Of a stretch of 64,000 bases of DNA, positions 25,094 to 36,405 are shown piece by piece (the stretch's first letter is position 1; each line of letters starts with the position of its first letter). The stretch is from positions 1,329,461,804 through 1,329,525,803 of the forward strand of contig OY856410.1 in NCBI GenBank assembly GCA_963693085.1, written 5' to 3'. Position numbers and translations under genes: made by a program. Below the pieces are notes generated by a model, which was given only the letters and a program-made list of their open reading frames with translations, was not told the origin of the DNA and searched no databases. The stretch comes from Alisma plantago-aquatica (Eukaryota; Streptophyta; Magnoliopsida; Alismatales; Alismataceae).

Positions 25094-25360
25094 GGCAAGG
25101 AAACACAATGTTTTTGCTGTGAATGATTTATAAAAGGATAGCTATAGCTCTTATTGCTGAAGATGTAATATATGCAAATATGCAAGTGTATGTTAGGATG
25201 CCCCTTTACCACTACTATTTACAAGAATGGAGTATGGGTGGCTAGGGCATCTTTAGGGAGAGTCTAGAGGGTTGTAGATGGTCAACTAGCCATTCGAAGG
25301 AAATTTAATTTATACACAATGGCTAGTTTGAACCCAAAAAAAACATATTGCAGAAACTTC

Positions 25361-25650
25361 TTTGGTCGACCATTTTCTCGACCGGATAGGTCTCGGTCGA
25401 CAAGTTTTTTGACCAAGTCGAGGTTGGACATGCAAAAACTCCAACAACTACAAATAGTCAAATTTCTTGGTCAAAAGTTGCAAACGAATCTATCTTGGTC
25501 GACAATATTTTTGATCGAATATGTGTTGGTCAACAATTTGTTTCACTCACAATAAATGTGAACTTTGATTTCTTGAGTCCTCAGCCGAGCAGTGTCTCGT
25601 TCAACAATATGTTCGACCGACTTGAGTCTTGATCCTCAAAAACATTGACC
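25361..25650. repeat. GGTCGAC-rich palindromic stretch
   Basis: TTGGTCGAC, CTCGACCGG, CTCGGTCGAC, GACCAAGTCGAG and GTTCGACCGAC recur within 300 bp in both orientations. It may be part of the lost 5' LTR of the minus-strand copia element, which would lie on this side of gag. That is not proven. Confidence 0.5.
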
Positions 25651-26159
25651 GATAGGATGTAAAGACTTTGGAATCACTTATCTAATGCGACCTACCTATC
25701 CAAGCTACTTGATATTGACATGTGAAGGATTTTTGGATAGGTAGTCTTGATCAAAATCTTAATTTTATGAGTTCTAAGCATTTGTACATATGAAATACAA
25801 ATAAGCACATATGAACAATTTATTCGAAGAACTTATATTCCAATCTTGTGTTTGCCAAGAGGGTCCTAAAACTAAGAGAAGCATGCTAAATCCACAAGTA
25901 AGAAATGTTTGTCATCATCAAAAGAAAAGATAAGCTAATGTTCAATTTAGTCAACACTCATGCCCAAGCTCCCGATAGTGAGAAACTCCTTGGGTGAGCA
26001 CAGTGGGAGCGGTAGCTACTAGAGGAAGAGAGACAATGAGCAATAGAGAATGTCTGGTGTGGTGTTGGCTGGAGGAAGACCAACGACGGAAGATTGAGAA
26101 AGGATAACAGAATCACCAGAGACCTAAGTGGAAATCACAATGAAATAGATAACGGGGAG
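25651..26159. other. Unassigned interior of the CACTA element
   Basis: No coding or repeat signal that I can name. Confidence 0.4.
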
Positions 26160-26900
26160 AAAGTCTATTTTGCGTGGGTATTATTAAGTTACCCCTAGTC
26201 GTCGGTTGTTTAAGAAAACTAACAACTAAACATGTAGTCCTCGATTATAAAGACAAAATTGACGACTGACTCCTAAATCAAACAAAAAATAGACATCGGT
26301 TTAGGACCATAATCGTCGGTTATGTCTGAAAAAAATCGATGACTAATTACATATCTGAACAAAAATATTATCCTTGGGTTAGGGATCTAGTAATCGGTTA
26401 TGAATACAAAAACAATGACTAACTCCTAAATCAAATAAAAAATAGACACCAATTTAGGGCCATAGTCATCGGTTACGTCTAAAAGACCTGATGACTAACT
26501 ACATATCCAAACAAAAGATATTTCCCTTGGGTTTGGGGTCTAGTAATTGGTAACAAAACAAACAATTAACTCCTAAACAAAATAAAAAATAGACACCGAT
26601 TTAGGGCCATAGTTGTCAGTTATGTCTGAAAAAACTAACGACTAACTACATATCTAAATAGAAAAAATTGACTCAGGTTAGGGGTATACTCATCAATTTA
26701 GCAAGAATAACTGAAGATGGAGAAGTAATTTGGGGGAGAAATATTTTTGTAGGTATATGGCATGAAAATAGCTAGTCATTGGTTTCTTCAACAAAATCGA
26801 TGATATTGACCGGCCTCCAATAAAAAAAATTTGAGTCTCACTAATTGAACTTAGTCGTCAGTTATTTAGTGATCCAATGACTAATAAGAAATTTGGGGGG
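26160..26900. repeat. Subterminal repeats of the CACTA element, 3 x about 155 bp
   Basis: Three tandem units (from about 26258, 26404 and 26566) share AACTCCTAAAT, AAAAAATAGACACCG, TTTAGGGCCATAGTCGTCGGTTA and ACTAACTACATATC. GTCGTCGGTT and its complement are scattered across both flanks. Such arrays are where CACTA TNPA-type proteins bind. Confidence 0.75.
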
Positions 26901-26954
26901 GGGTATCTTTTTTCCATGCGGACATGGTGCACACTCTTTATCAAGGTTACTTTG

Positions 26955-27064
26955 AAAATCAACACCAGACTAAAAATTTGGAGGCAAATTTTTCCCCTGA
27001 AAAATTGTATTTCACAGACAATTTAAGATGTCAATTTCTATGAACAAAAATTGACATTATAGTG
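26955..27064 (-). repeat. Right inverted end of the CACTA element
   Basis: Reverse complement of the left end at 19711-19797. It closes with TATAGTG at 27058-27064, that is CACTATA from outside in. Confidence 0.75.
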
Positions 27065-27229
27065 AAAGCGGTACTCATGCCTTTCTATATCTACATGACT
27101 TTACATAAAGTGACAATTTCCATTAAGAACCAAAATTGTTGAGAGATTGGTGTCAATTTTTCTTAGGAACTGATGTTATCAAAAGTGACATGAAATGTCA
27201 GATATGTACTAATGATACTAACACATTTA
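27065..27229. other. Flank with further CACTA-like motifs
   Basis: Motifs such as GTGACAATTTCC and GTGTCAATTTTTCTTAGG resemble the subterminal sequence just left of 27064 and may be part of an older copy. Confidence 0.3.
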
Positions 27230-28680
27230 TAGTATCACACTAGATATCTTCCATACTACACCCAACATGATGCATATATGCACATATGGCAACATAACAC
27301 ACTTTCTCCATCTTTTATATTTATGCCACACCAAACATAATGGTCCAACTCCATTTTTATAGTCTAGTAAATTACAAAGGTATAGTATGGAGAGAAGGGA
27401 GGAAATGGGGGTAGCAATAATAGCATAAGGAAGGTAGATGTAGCTAGCAAGATTGAGAGGATCCACATATCGAGTGTTCACATAATTCAAAATTTAAGTA
27501 GTAGGAACAACACAAGTAAGGTAGATGTAGTTAGCGAGGTCGAAAGGATCTGCAGACTGATTATAGCAAGTGGAATGGAGAGAAGAAGCAGAAAGAGAAA
27601 ATGTGTACAAATAATTGCTACCAGTTTGTAGCCATCTTGAGAACAAATATTGTTACTATATATGAAACATCTGAATATGTGATGGATGCCTTCAGTCTTG
27701 CATTTATTTTTTAGTTCAATAGCATTGGTTTCCATTCTCATTCATTTATCTATTATAAATCTCTATGTAATTGAACACTTGATAGTTGTTATCACTACCA
27801 TGCCTCTGCTTACTACGGTGTACTCCTTTTCATTGTCGTGGACAACAATGTGAAAGTGAGAAGCTTGCCAACGAGATAGAGGTGTTTCTACATGGCATCT
27901 TTATGGATTGCATGCTGGATAGTGAGAAGTTTATTGGGTTTGCAAAACAACACCTACAACATCACCAACTACTCACTCTCTCACAAGGTACATGGATAGT
28001 ACTACTATAGTATATAGTTCATTGACATTCAGTATCATGACAGTGTTGTGGAATGTTTTCTTATTCTGTTGTGTTCCTTTACAATCAATGTCTTCTACTC
28101 TAATTCTTTCTCAGAGTTCGTAAATATTCATGTGAAGATACTTGGTTTAAGTTTGATTCCTTCCTCATGTCGATGTTGCTAATTCAGTCACTTGGTTAGT
28201 CATATGAGACAAATAAGGATGAGATGTGGAGACACGTCAAATGGATGTATTCTGGGACACCAAAACCCACCAATAATAGAACATCCTTATAGCATGTATC
28301 GTCTAAATATTCTATATTGATTCTCATGAGGCTCACGACATGGAGAAAGTAACACCCCATTGTGCAAACCCATAGATACACAACAAATAGTTGTCAATGT
28401 ATAATTAGTAAGCCATATTAATGTACCAACATTTTCCCTCAATGTGACTATGCTACAAGAGGGGGTTAGGACATACTAACACAATCATAGTCTCTAACAA
28501 GATATCTTCCATACTACACCCCAACATAGCGGATATATGCACAAATGGCAATGCAGTGCACTTTCTCCATCTTCCATATTTATGCCACACCATGCATACT
28601 GGTCCAACTCCATATTTATAATATAATATATTAAAAAGGTACAAACATGAAGAGAAGGGAGGAGGTTGTACATATATACA
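27230..28680. repeat. Pair of direct repeats about 190 bp long
   Basis: The segment 27230-27420 recurs at 28488-28680 (offset about 1258). Shared blocks include GATATCTTCCATACTACACC, TTATGCCACACCA and AGAGAAGGGAGGA, with roughly 80-85% identity by eye. Minus-strand frames over both copies give similar peptides (VWHKY.RWRKC). The roughly 1.06 kb between them is unique and contains a 74-residue plus frame (27786-28010) of unknown nature. Confidence 0.75.
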
Positions 28681-29925
28681 AATTGAGTGTGCTGCGATAT
28701 TGGCATGTTTTGGGGGGGGATTAGGTTTTTCTTGCCGGTAGTTTAGATGTGCAAAATGGAGCTTGAGCAACTGCCATTTTCTTATTGCCATCACTACCAT
28801 TGTGCAGAGAGATAGAGAGATAGATATGACATTTGTTTTTTTCCATTTTGGTCTTGCACTTGGGTGTCCTAATTACTTGTAATATATACATTAGCTATAC
28901 AACCATGTAACAACATTTGTATGATTTGTCTGAGTGGCTCACCATGAAGGGGCATTCTACCTCATTTGGATAGCGCATCATACTCCCAATTGCTACTTAT
29001 GGGATCTTAGTTATTATATATGAAATTTGAAAACAACCATATTCAGTATCTTTATAAGTTTACATCCAGTCCTCATCTCTCAGATGCATGAATTCCTACT
29101 TCTTGATGGTTAAGATGTTATAAAACAATGTGGAAAAAACATTGTAGCTAAATCACTCCAACAAGTCACATTTAAACAAAGCATGGTAGGAAGTTTCATG
29201 AGTAGCACCATAGAGAATGCAAACAACATCAGCTTATTTTAGAAATGAGTATTATGCTAGCTATACTTCCTAACTATACATTTGGAGTGGATGATACTTC
29301 ATATGATCATTTATAATGGAGCCTAGGCTTTGATTAAACCTTCCTAAACAACCTTTTCAAAAGCTACATAAATGTTTAATTTATATTGCTATTTTGGTTC
29401 AAATATAATTTTTACACTTGTTTTTCATGATTTTGTTAGTATGTTTACATTACTATTGTGGTTTATGATGATATCTAATACTTTATACACCAAGTCATGT
29501 TCCTTTTATAATCTTTAGGTTACATCATTTTGATGAACATACCTTTGAGAAGGTGTCTCGGTGTATATATACTTCATCTTTTTTTGGGACCGACATATAT
29601 ATTATTCATCTTTACATTTTGCGAATCAATACTATCTCTTCTAAGTTCATAGCCATTTCTTTGATGAACATGAACCCCCTTACTAATCATATGTTTAATT
29701 TGTTGTTAGATAGACTTAATTCTCCATTAATCTTTTGGTGAAGTTTGTGTTATTTGTTGTGAGTTCAAAGGCTTATTTTTTTGTATGGAACTTAGTTTAA
29801 GAATTGGAGTGATGTTCATAGACATATTTTAGTGGTTGTCCTCTTTTGAAGCCTGATCTTTTGTACATTTGGGATCCAGTTGTTTTACTTACTCAGATGC
29901 TCTTCATGACGTTTATATATATGTA
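28681..29925. other. AT-rich stretch, nothing identified
   Basis: No supportable feature. Part of it may be older sequence of the copia element that follows. Confidence 0.4.
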
Positions 29926-30154
29926 GTTTATTATGTCTTTGTATAATTTTGGTGGTTTATCTTTGTCTCAATCTTGGTGGTGAGTATACAACTTTTAATT
30001 GGTACTTTGTTAAATCATATTGTAACCTAGGAAGATAATTCAGTACATCTTTTGTCTCCTATTGTCTTATGACTATAGAGTTTATAAGTTTTTACATAGT
30101 TGTTTATGTTGATGACCTCCTTGTTCTATTTTCTTATTTTATGCATTATGTACA
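29926..30154 (+). pseudogene. copia reverse transcriptase fragment, interrupted
   Basis: Plus-strand reading gives SLYNF..LSLSQSWW, which resembles the copia SLYGLKQSPRAWY motif. About 120 bp later comes IVVYVDDLLVLF, with the YVDD catalytic core at about 30102-30113. Stops lie between them. The fragment ends exactly where LTR B starts, so element B inserted into, or was joined to, an older copia copy. The expected continuation could not be recognised beyond 41014. Confidence 0.6.
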
Positions 30155-30701
30155 TGTTACGACCCCACCTTTCGGTAACCCCCAATTAAGGGAGACCAAG
30201 AGGTTGAAGCTGCACTCATAAACTCTGGATCAAAGGTTCGACATATAACCAAAAACAATTATCAAATTTTAACAGACTATACTGAAAAACAGTAATAAAA
30301 TTTTTGCATACCTTTGAAAAGTTTGGAATATACAAAACTTCTAATCACAACTGAACTACTCTAACTAGTTCCTCCTAGTTCTTAAATTATTGAATTCATA
30401 ATGTGTCGCTTTACTGTTTGTACTTTGGGATTTGTACCTAAATCGCCGACAAACAAAACAACGATCAACCGAAGCTGGTATGTGGGGAAAACCAATAATG
30501 TGCAACTACATTAACAAAGTAATTAGGCAATTAATCATTTAACAATCAAGATTACATTTTAATCCATACAACTCAATCCATACATATTCTCGAACTCTGG
30601 GTTGTCCCTGCAGTGGAAATGGATACCACCTCTCTTTTAGGTTCATATGGTAATAGAGTCGCATGGCACTACCCGAAGACATCCCAATATCTAACTCAAT
30701 G

Positions 30702-30839
30702 TGACTTGATGGTCCTACCTCAATGGTAGCCATGTACTAAGTCATCCATAGACATGATGGACCTACCCAATAGGTATCCATGTACTAGGTCTTCCTCTGA
30801 CCTGATGGACCTACCCATAGGCAGCCATGTACTAGGTCA
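30702..30839. repeat. Three tandem hairpins in the 3' LTR of B
   Basis: Units of about 40 nt close with TGACTT/AAGTCA (30702-30707, 30739-30744), AGACAT against AGGTCT (30750-30755, 30787-30792, one mismatch here) and TGACCT/AGGTCA (30798-30803, 30834-30839). Within each, GATGG(A/T)CCTACC and (A/C)CATGT(A/T)CT are conserved and ATGG can pair with CCAT. The array lies 547-685 bp from the LTR 3' end. Confidence 0.85.
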
Positions 30840-32090
30840 ACTATAATGCTACAGAGAGAACCATGATCTGAGCTTGTAGGCACATATATTATGTGATAGT
30901 CATAGCCACATTATAGTTTGCATGAACTAAATTCATCCAACAGTTATTTAAAGCAACCAGTAAAACATTCGACAATCGTCGTGAAGCTATAACGGTTATT
31001 CATAAGCGTAACCACATACCTTTAATTGCATATTTCAAGATAGAATCAAATATGCAGAGATACCCAATCAATGAAGAAGAGAAATCCTGAAATCAAAGTA
31101 CAATTTTCCTTTTATTAATATTTATTCAATTTTATCAGATTACTTAGGATTTCAATTCCAATTCTAGTGTTCCTTCAGAAATTAGGGTTTTTACTTCTTC
31201 TTTCCTAATTATGATCCTTAATTTATCTACTACATAAAACCCCTAATTTTCATTATATCTCTCTTAAAAAGTTTTAGGATCTTTATTAAGCATCTGATTA
31301 TCTTATTCCAAATAAATATGATTTTTATCTCCTTTTATCCTAAATTAGGGTTTCCATGTAAATTAACCTTATTTTAGGTATTACAATTCTAAATTAAGCA
31401 TCTTTGCATCCAAACGGATAGTCAAACCACTTTTATCATTAATAGGGTTAAACTTATCAATTTGACCTATTGCTTTACCAAATTACACTCTTAACATTTA
31501 ATTAGGGTTTCTCATCAATTTTTAATACACTTTATTAGAAAATTAGGGAACTTTTGCAAAACGTAGCAGAACTAGGTTCTCAAACAATTTTTATCGGATT
31601 CCTCGTATTTTTTTACACAACTTTCATATACAAAGTTTTGTCATATAAGGTTCCTAGATATTACTACAAATTGTGCAAAGAAAACCCTTTTTCTTGAATA
31701 TTCAGCAGAGAGGCGAAATTACCAATTTTTGTGAGTCGATGGATTGTTTCTCCCGTGGTCCTCCTCCGGATCTGATGCCTAGCATAGCGCGTCTCCACTA
31801 ACCCTGAAGTGTGCCCCGCCTCCTTGCCCGGTCCGTTGGATTTAGTTGAGTCCACGGTGGGCTCTCGATCGATCGGCCCACAACTTTGGGCAAAACAATT
31901 CAGCCGACCTTTCCTTGCTCCGTCCGATCTTAATCGAATGACGACTGCTCATCGTATTCCTCTTTCTCTACTGCTTCATGCCGCGGCGGCGCCCTTGCCG
32001 GAGCCAAGATGATCGGGAAGAAGAGAGGGGTTCGGAGCTCGATCAGAAGCTGTAAATGATCACAACCTCAAGAGGGTTCATGTGATACCC

Positions 32091-32098
32091 TTTTTATA
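32091..32098 (-). promoter_or_regulatory. TATA box in the 3' LTR of B
   Basis: The minus strand reads CCCTATAAAAAGGGTATC, a strong plant TATA box within a small dyad, about 840 bp from the LTR 5' end. Confidence 0.75.
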
Positions 32099-32936
32099 GG
32101 GTATGGGTCATCACTGAGAGGAGTCCCATTCCTAACCGATCTGGACAACTAGCCCAATTGGGTGTTTACCGATATTAGGTCAAAACCTAGTAAAACCAGG
32201 GTCTAGATCCTTCGCCAGGATATCCCGAAATGGGACAAGAATCGTAAGTGCAGATGCACTTGATTGCGAGAAAAACCATGGGAAAGATCCCCCCCTGTAA
32301 TGCAGAGTCTGCGTCCAAGTAGGATTCTAAATGATGAGCAGTACCCGTTGGATCTAAATCCAAGGGCTCTCATCACGCGTGTTTGACCAAAAGGAAACAA
32401 ATTCCCAATTAATTTTGAATTATATTCCTAATTCAAAGGCAACTTGGAAAATTCATAACTCCCAATTCGTAACTCCTTTTTACTTCAAATTTGGAGGGAA
32501 CTTGGTTAATGTTTTTATCTTCCATCCTAAAAATACTGGGATTATTATCTAAAGGAAACAATCTCTTTTCTTGGATTGCAAGTTATCCTTCAATTACTCA
32601 TATTTTCCATGTCCTATCTATTTGTTTTATTATTATTTTCCAATTCTGAGTTCCTTGAACCCCAAGGAATCCACTAAACTCGAAATCTCATTTTTGGGAA
32701 ATCATTCCTTAGCCTCTTGTTTTTATTTCATTTATTTCTTTATGTATTCTTTTAATCTTTTTCTTTTTCTCCTTCAATTGGGCTTAATGGCCAAAAAGGC
32801 CCAATAAGAAAACATACAAGCTATCAAACACAAAATCCATTCAAATCAACTCATCACATCAACCACGGATTTCATTTCTCATTAAAAAAAAGATTCATAA
32901 TCTCATTACATATTCGGAAAAATTGAGGTTATAACA

Positions 32937-32949
32937 TCCTCCCCTCCTT
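32937..32949 (-). other. Polypurine tract of element B
   Basis: The minus strand reads AAGGAGGGGAGGA immediately before the 3' LTR. This is the site that primes plus-strand DNA synthesis. Confidence 0.93.
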
Positions 32950-32978
32950 ATAGGAATTTTGCCCACAAAATTCAACAA

Positions 32979-34013
32979 TCAAACAAACAAATCAGGATAT
33001 GCTTTTTCCATGTCCGTCTTTAGCTCCCATGTGGCCTCATCCTCTCCATGGTGTTTCCAAAGAACCTTTACCATCTCTATATTCTTATTTCTGAGATCTT
33101 TTACCTTAGTATCTATAGTACGCAAAGGTAACTCAGGATAAGATAGCTTTCCTTGAAGCTCAATAGGTTCAATGCTCAACACATGGCTCAGATCTTGCAC
33201 ATATCGCTTCAGATTGGACAGGTGAAACACATCATGCATCATACTATATTGAGGGGGTAATGCCAAACGATAAGCCACATCACCAATCCATTCTAATACT
33301 TCAAACAAACCCACGTATCGGGGACTCAACTTTCCTCTGTTCTTAGCTATAGCTCGGAGCGGTCGGATTTTTTGAAAAGCATGTTCTCCCACAGTGAAAT
33401 GCACATCAGTCCTATTCACATCAACATACGACCTTTTTCGATCATGGTCTCTCTTTAGCCTTTTCCTGATCAAAGCGACTTTATTAGCATACACTTGGAG
33501 TTCATTTGACCTCAACAAGGTCCTCTCACCAACATCAACCCAATGAAGCGGTGACCGACACGGTCTCCCGTATAGAGCTTCATATGGAGGCATCTTGATA
33601 CTCGCTTGGTAACTATTGTTGTAAGAAAACTCTGCTAAAGGTAAGTATTTCTCCCATGATCCACCCCAATCGAGTACACAAGCTCTCAATAGATCCTCTA
33701 AAGTTTGGATTGTCCTTTCTGACTGTCCATCTGTCTGGGGGTGATAAGCGGTACTGAACTTTAACCTTGTACCAAGCTCCTCTTGAACCTGCTTCCATAG
33801 TTTGGAAGTAAACTTTGGATCTCTATCGGATATGATGGAACTGGGTACGCCATGTAAACGCAGTATCTCTCGGATGTACAACTCAGCTAAGTCTGACACC
33901 TTGGCAGTGGTTTTCAGTGCAAGGAAGTTTGCTGACTTGGTAAGGCGGTCCACCACAACCCATATCGCATCATGCCCTTTCTTGGTCTGGGGTAAAGCCA
34001 CCACAAAATCCAT
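32979..34013 (-). pseudogene. Element B integrase core and chromodomain-like tail
   Basis: 344 open residues. The integrase catalytic Asp lies in MDFVVALP (residue 2), the second Asp in ISDRDPKF (near 65) and the Glu in GQSERT (near 99), so the DDE triad is intact. GVPSSIISDR and [10 protein letters not shown] are classic gypsy integrase motifs. The C-terminal end, VKVLWKHHGEDEATWEL...YPDLF, is the short chromodomain-like motif of plant chromoviruses. The frame is cut from the zinc-finger part by a TAG just upstream of the first Met. Confidence 0.93.
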
Positions 34014-34019
34014 GGTGAT

Positions 34020-34463
34020 CTAATCCCATTTCCATTCTAGAATCTCTATAGACTGTAAAAGTCCACCGGGTCTTTGATGTTCAGCCTTCACCATTTGGAA
34101 CGTAAGACAAGTGGCCACATAAGCTGCAATGTCTCTTTTCATTCCTGGCCACCAGAAAAACCTCGGCATGTCCTTAAACGTCTTGGTAGTCCCTGGGTGT
34201 ACTGTGTACTTAGAACCATGAGCCTCTTGTAAGATACGTTCTTTCAGCGGTGAGTCTTCAGGAACCCATATACGATTCTCGAATCTGATGCCTCCATCTA
34301 CTCCCAAAGAAAGACGGGTCTGAGGCTTCTTCATTAAGCCTCTCATCTTGTCAAGTTCCCCACTGGCCAACTGTGCTGCCACAATTTCACTCATAAATTC
34401 AGACTGTATCTGGATATTGGCCAATCGAACTCGATCATCTAACGGTTGAGGAGACCATTTCAC
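34020..34463 (-). pseudogene. Element B integrase zinc-finger region
   Basis: In frame with the downstream integrase core but separated by TAG. It shows HPGTTKTFKDMPRFFWWPGM and CLTFQMVKAEH. The HHCC finger has lost its second Cys (CLTFQ in place of CxxC), so the finger could not fold normally. Confidence 0.9.
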
Positions 34464-34514
34464 CAGCTCTTCTAAGCTCTTCCACTGACTAGACAGAACA
34501 GCTGCACACTTGAG

Positions 34515-35051
34515 CTATTTCTGACTTAAAGCATCTGCTACGACATTCTCCTTCCCTAAATGATAGGCAATGGTGAAGTCGTAATCCTTCATGTACTCCA
34601 TCCATCTTTGTTGTCGCAGGTTTAAGTCTTTCTGTGTCAGGAGGTACTTTAGACTCTTATGGTTAGTGAAGATCTCAAAAGTAGCACCATACATGTAATG
34701 CCGCCAAATCTTTAAGTCATGGATGATAGTAGCCAACTCTAAGTCATGCGTCGGGTAATTCACCTCATTGGGCTTGAGTTGTCGGGAAGCATAAGCAACC
34801 ACATGCCGATTATGTTCCAACACACAACCAAGACCTAGTTTGGATGCATCGGTGAAGATCATGAAACCCTCATTGCCTGATGGTAGAGTCAAAACTGGTG
34901 CAGTGGTCAACCTTTCTTTCAATTCCTGAAAACGAGACTCACAAACATCAGACCACACAAACTTCACATCCTTTCGAGTCAACATGGTCAAAGGTAAGGC
35001 AGTCCTTGAGAAATATGCAATGAAACGTCGATAGTATCCTGCTAACTCCAA
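34515..35051 (-). pseudogene. Element B RNase H region
   Basis: It starts [10 protein letters not shown] (end of the RT thumb) and has [12 protein letters not shown] (RNase H catalytic Asp), YPTHDLELA (Glu), [10 protein letters not shown] (where the family has TDH) and [11 protein letters not shown] (final Asp). The change TDH to TNH removes a catalytic Asp. The frame ends with TAG after ALSQK. It is in frame with its neighbours. Confidence 0.92.
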
Positions 35052-35255
35052 GAAGCTTCGGATCTCTGAGGGGTTCTTCGGAGTAGGCCAATCTCAAACT
35101 GTTGACACCTTAGATGGATCCACGGCGATTGTTCCTCCTGAGATAATATGTCCAAGGAACATGACTCAGTCTATCCAAAACTCGCATTTTGAGAATTTCC
35201 CATAGAACTTATGTTTTCTCAAGATATCAAGGACTTTACTTAGGTGGTCTCGGTG

Positions 35256-36320
35256 TTATTCTAATTCATTGGAATAAACTAATATGTCATCTATGAACAG
35301 TATGACAAACGAGTCAAGAAAGGGTTGGAACACACTATTCATAAGGTTCATAAACACACTAGGTGCATTGGACAACCCAAAAGGCATAACTACAAACTCG
35401 TAATGGCCATATCGTGTTCGAAAAGCTGTTTTTGGAATGTCCTCACTCTTGACTCTCAACTGGTGGTAACCCGATCTTAAGTCAATTTCGGAAAAGACTC
35501 GAGCAGACTTTAATTGGTCGAACATGTCATCTATTCGGGGTAAAGGGTATTTGTTCTTAATGGTAGCTTGGTTGATCATCTGATAGTCTATACACATACA
35601 GAGCGAGCCATCCTTTTTCTTCACAAAAAGAATTGGAGCTCCCCATGGTGATGTGCTAGGGCGGATAAAACCCTTGTCTTGCAATTCCTGCATTTGTTTC
35701 TTCAACTCGAGCAACTCCGCAGGGGCCATTCTATAAGGTGCACGTGAAATAGGGCTTGTTCCTGGAGCTAGCTCTATGGAAAAATCAACCCCTCTCTCGG
35801 GAGGAATCCCAGGTAGATCATCCGGAAAAAAATCAGCATAGCTCTTTACTACCTCTATTTCCTCTAAGGGTTGCACCTTGGGTTCGGGCTCGGTAACAAC
35901 TGCCATGAAAGCTAGACATCCTTTACTCATCATCCTTTCTCCCTTCAAGGATGACACATACAGGCTGGTTGTGGAATATTTCCTACCTCTGATGATAAAA
36001 GGTGGGTGACCTGGTTTCTTAATGATCACTTTCTTTTCCCTACAGTCAATATGGTCCCTATAGGTATAAAGCCAATCCATTCCAATGATCACATCAAAAT
36101 CATTCATGTCAAGAAGGATAAAGTCTGTAGGAAACTCATGATCTCGATATTTCACAGGTATCACCGGATTTGTCAAAAGAGAGGTAAAGATTCGACCACT
36201 CAGGGTTGTAACATCTAAGACATATCCTAAATCCTTGATATCCAAACAAAGCATAGTTGCAAGATTCCTCGAAATGAAAGTATTAGTAGATCCAGAGTCA
36301 AATAAAGCTTTTACATTATG
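35256..36320 (-). pseudogene. Element B protease and reverse transcriptase
   Basis: The protease active site [11 protein letters not shown] (about 36283-36300) is preserved, preceded by an in-frame TAA. RT follows: [58 protein letters not shown] and the catalytic FIDDILVYS near 35275. After NELE a stop ends the frame. The linker to RNase H (35052-35255) continues in frame with two further TGA codons. The whole of pol from 36320 to 32979 shows no frameshift, only stop codons and missense changes. Confidence 0.93.
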
Positions 36321-36405
36321 TTATATGACTTCCATCATGCCTACATCATTTTTCACCATACATTAGACAATTACATGCTTAACTTTTTAATACATAAAGA
36401 AAACT

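Larger units (their letters stand above)
19692..27064 (+). mobile_element. Large CACTA (En/Spm) element with nested insertions
   Basis: Long inverted ends face each other. The block at 19735-19795 (GAAATACAAATTTTC...GCCTCCAAAATTTTTAGTC) is the reverse complement, with few mismatches, of 26958-27015. The right end finishes ...ACATTATAGTG at 27064, so the element reads CACTATAATG from that side. The left terminus is eroded (about 19692, GACCATAAC). Subterminal repeats flank both ends. A transposase N-terminal exon (21765-21918), a second CACTA end and a copia remnant lie inside. No 3-bp target duplication could be confirmed because the left end is degraded. The element cannot be autonomous, since the catalytic transposase is missing. 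Confidence 0.7.
30155..32936 (-). repeat. 3' LTR of element B
   Basis: TGTTACGACC...GGTTATAACA on the plus strand. The same sequence recurs at 38231-41014. A TATA box lies at 32091-32098. Confidence 0.96.
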
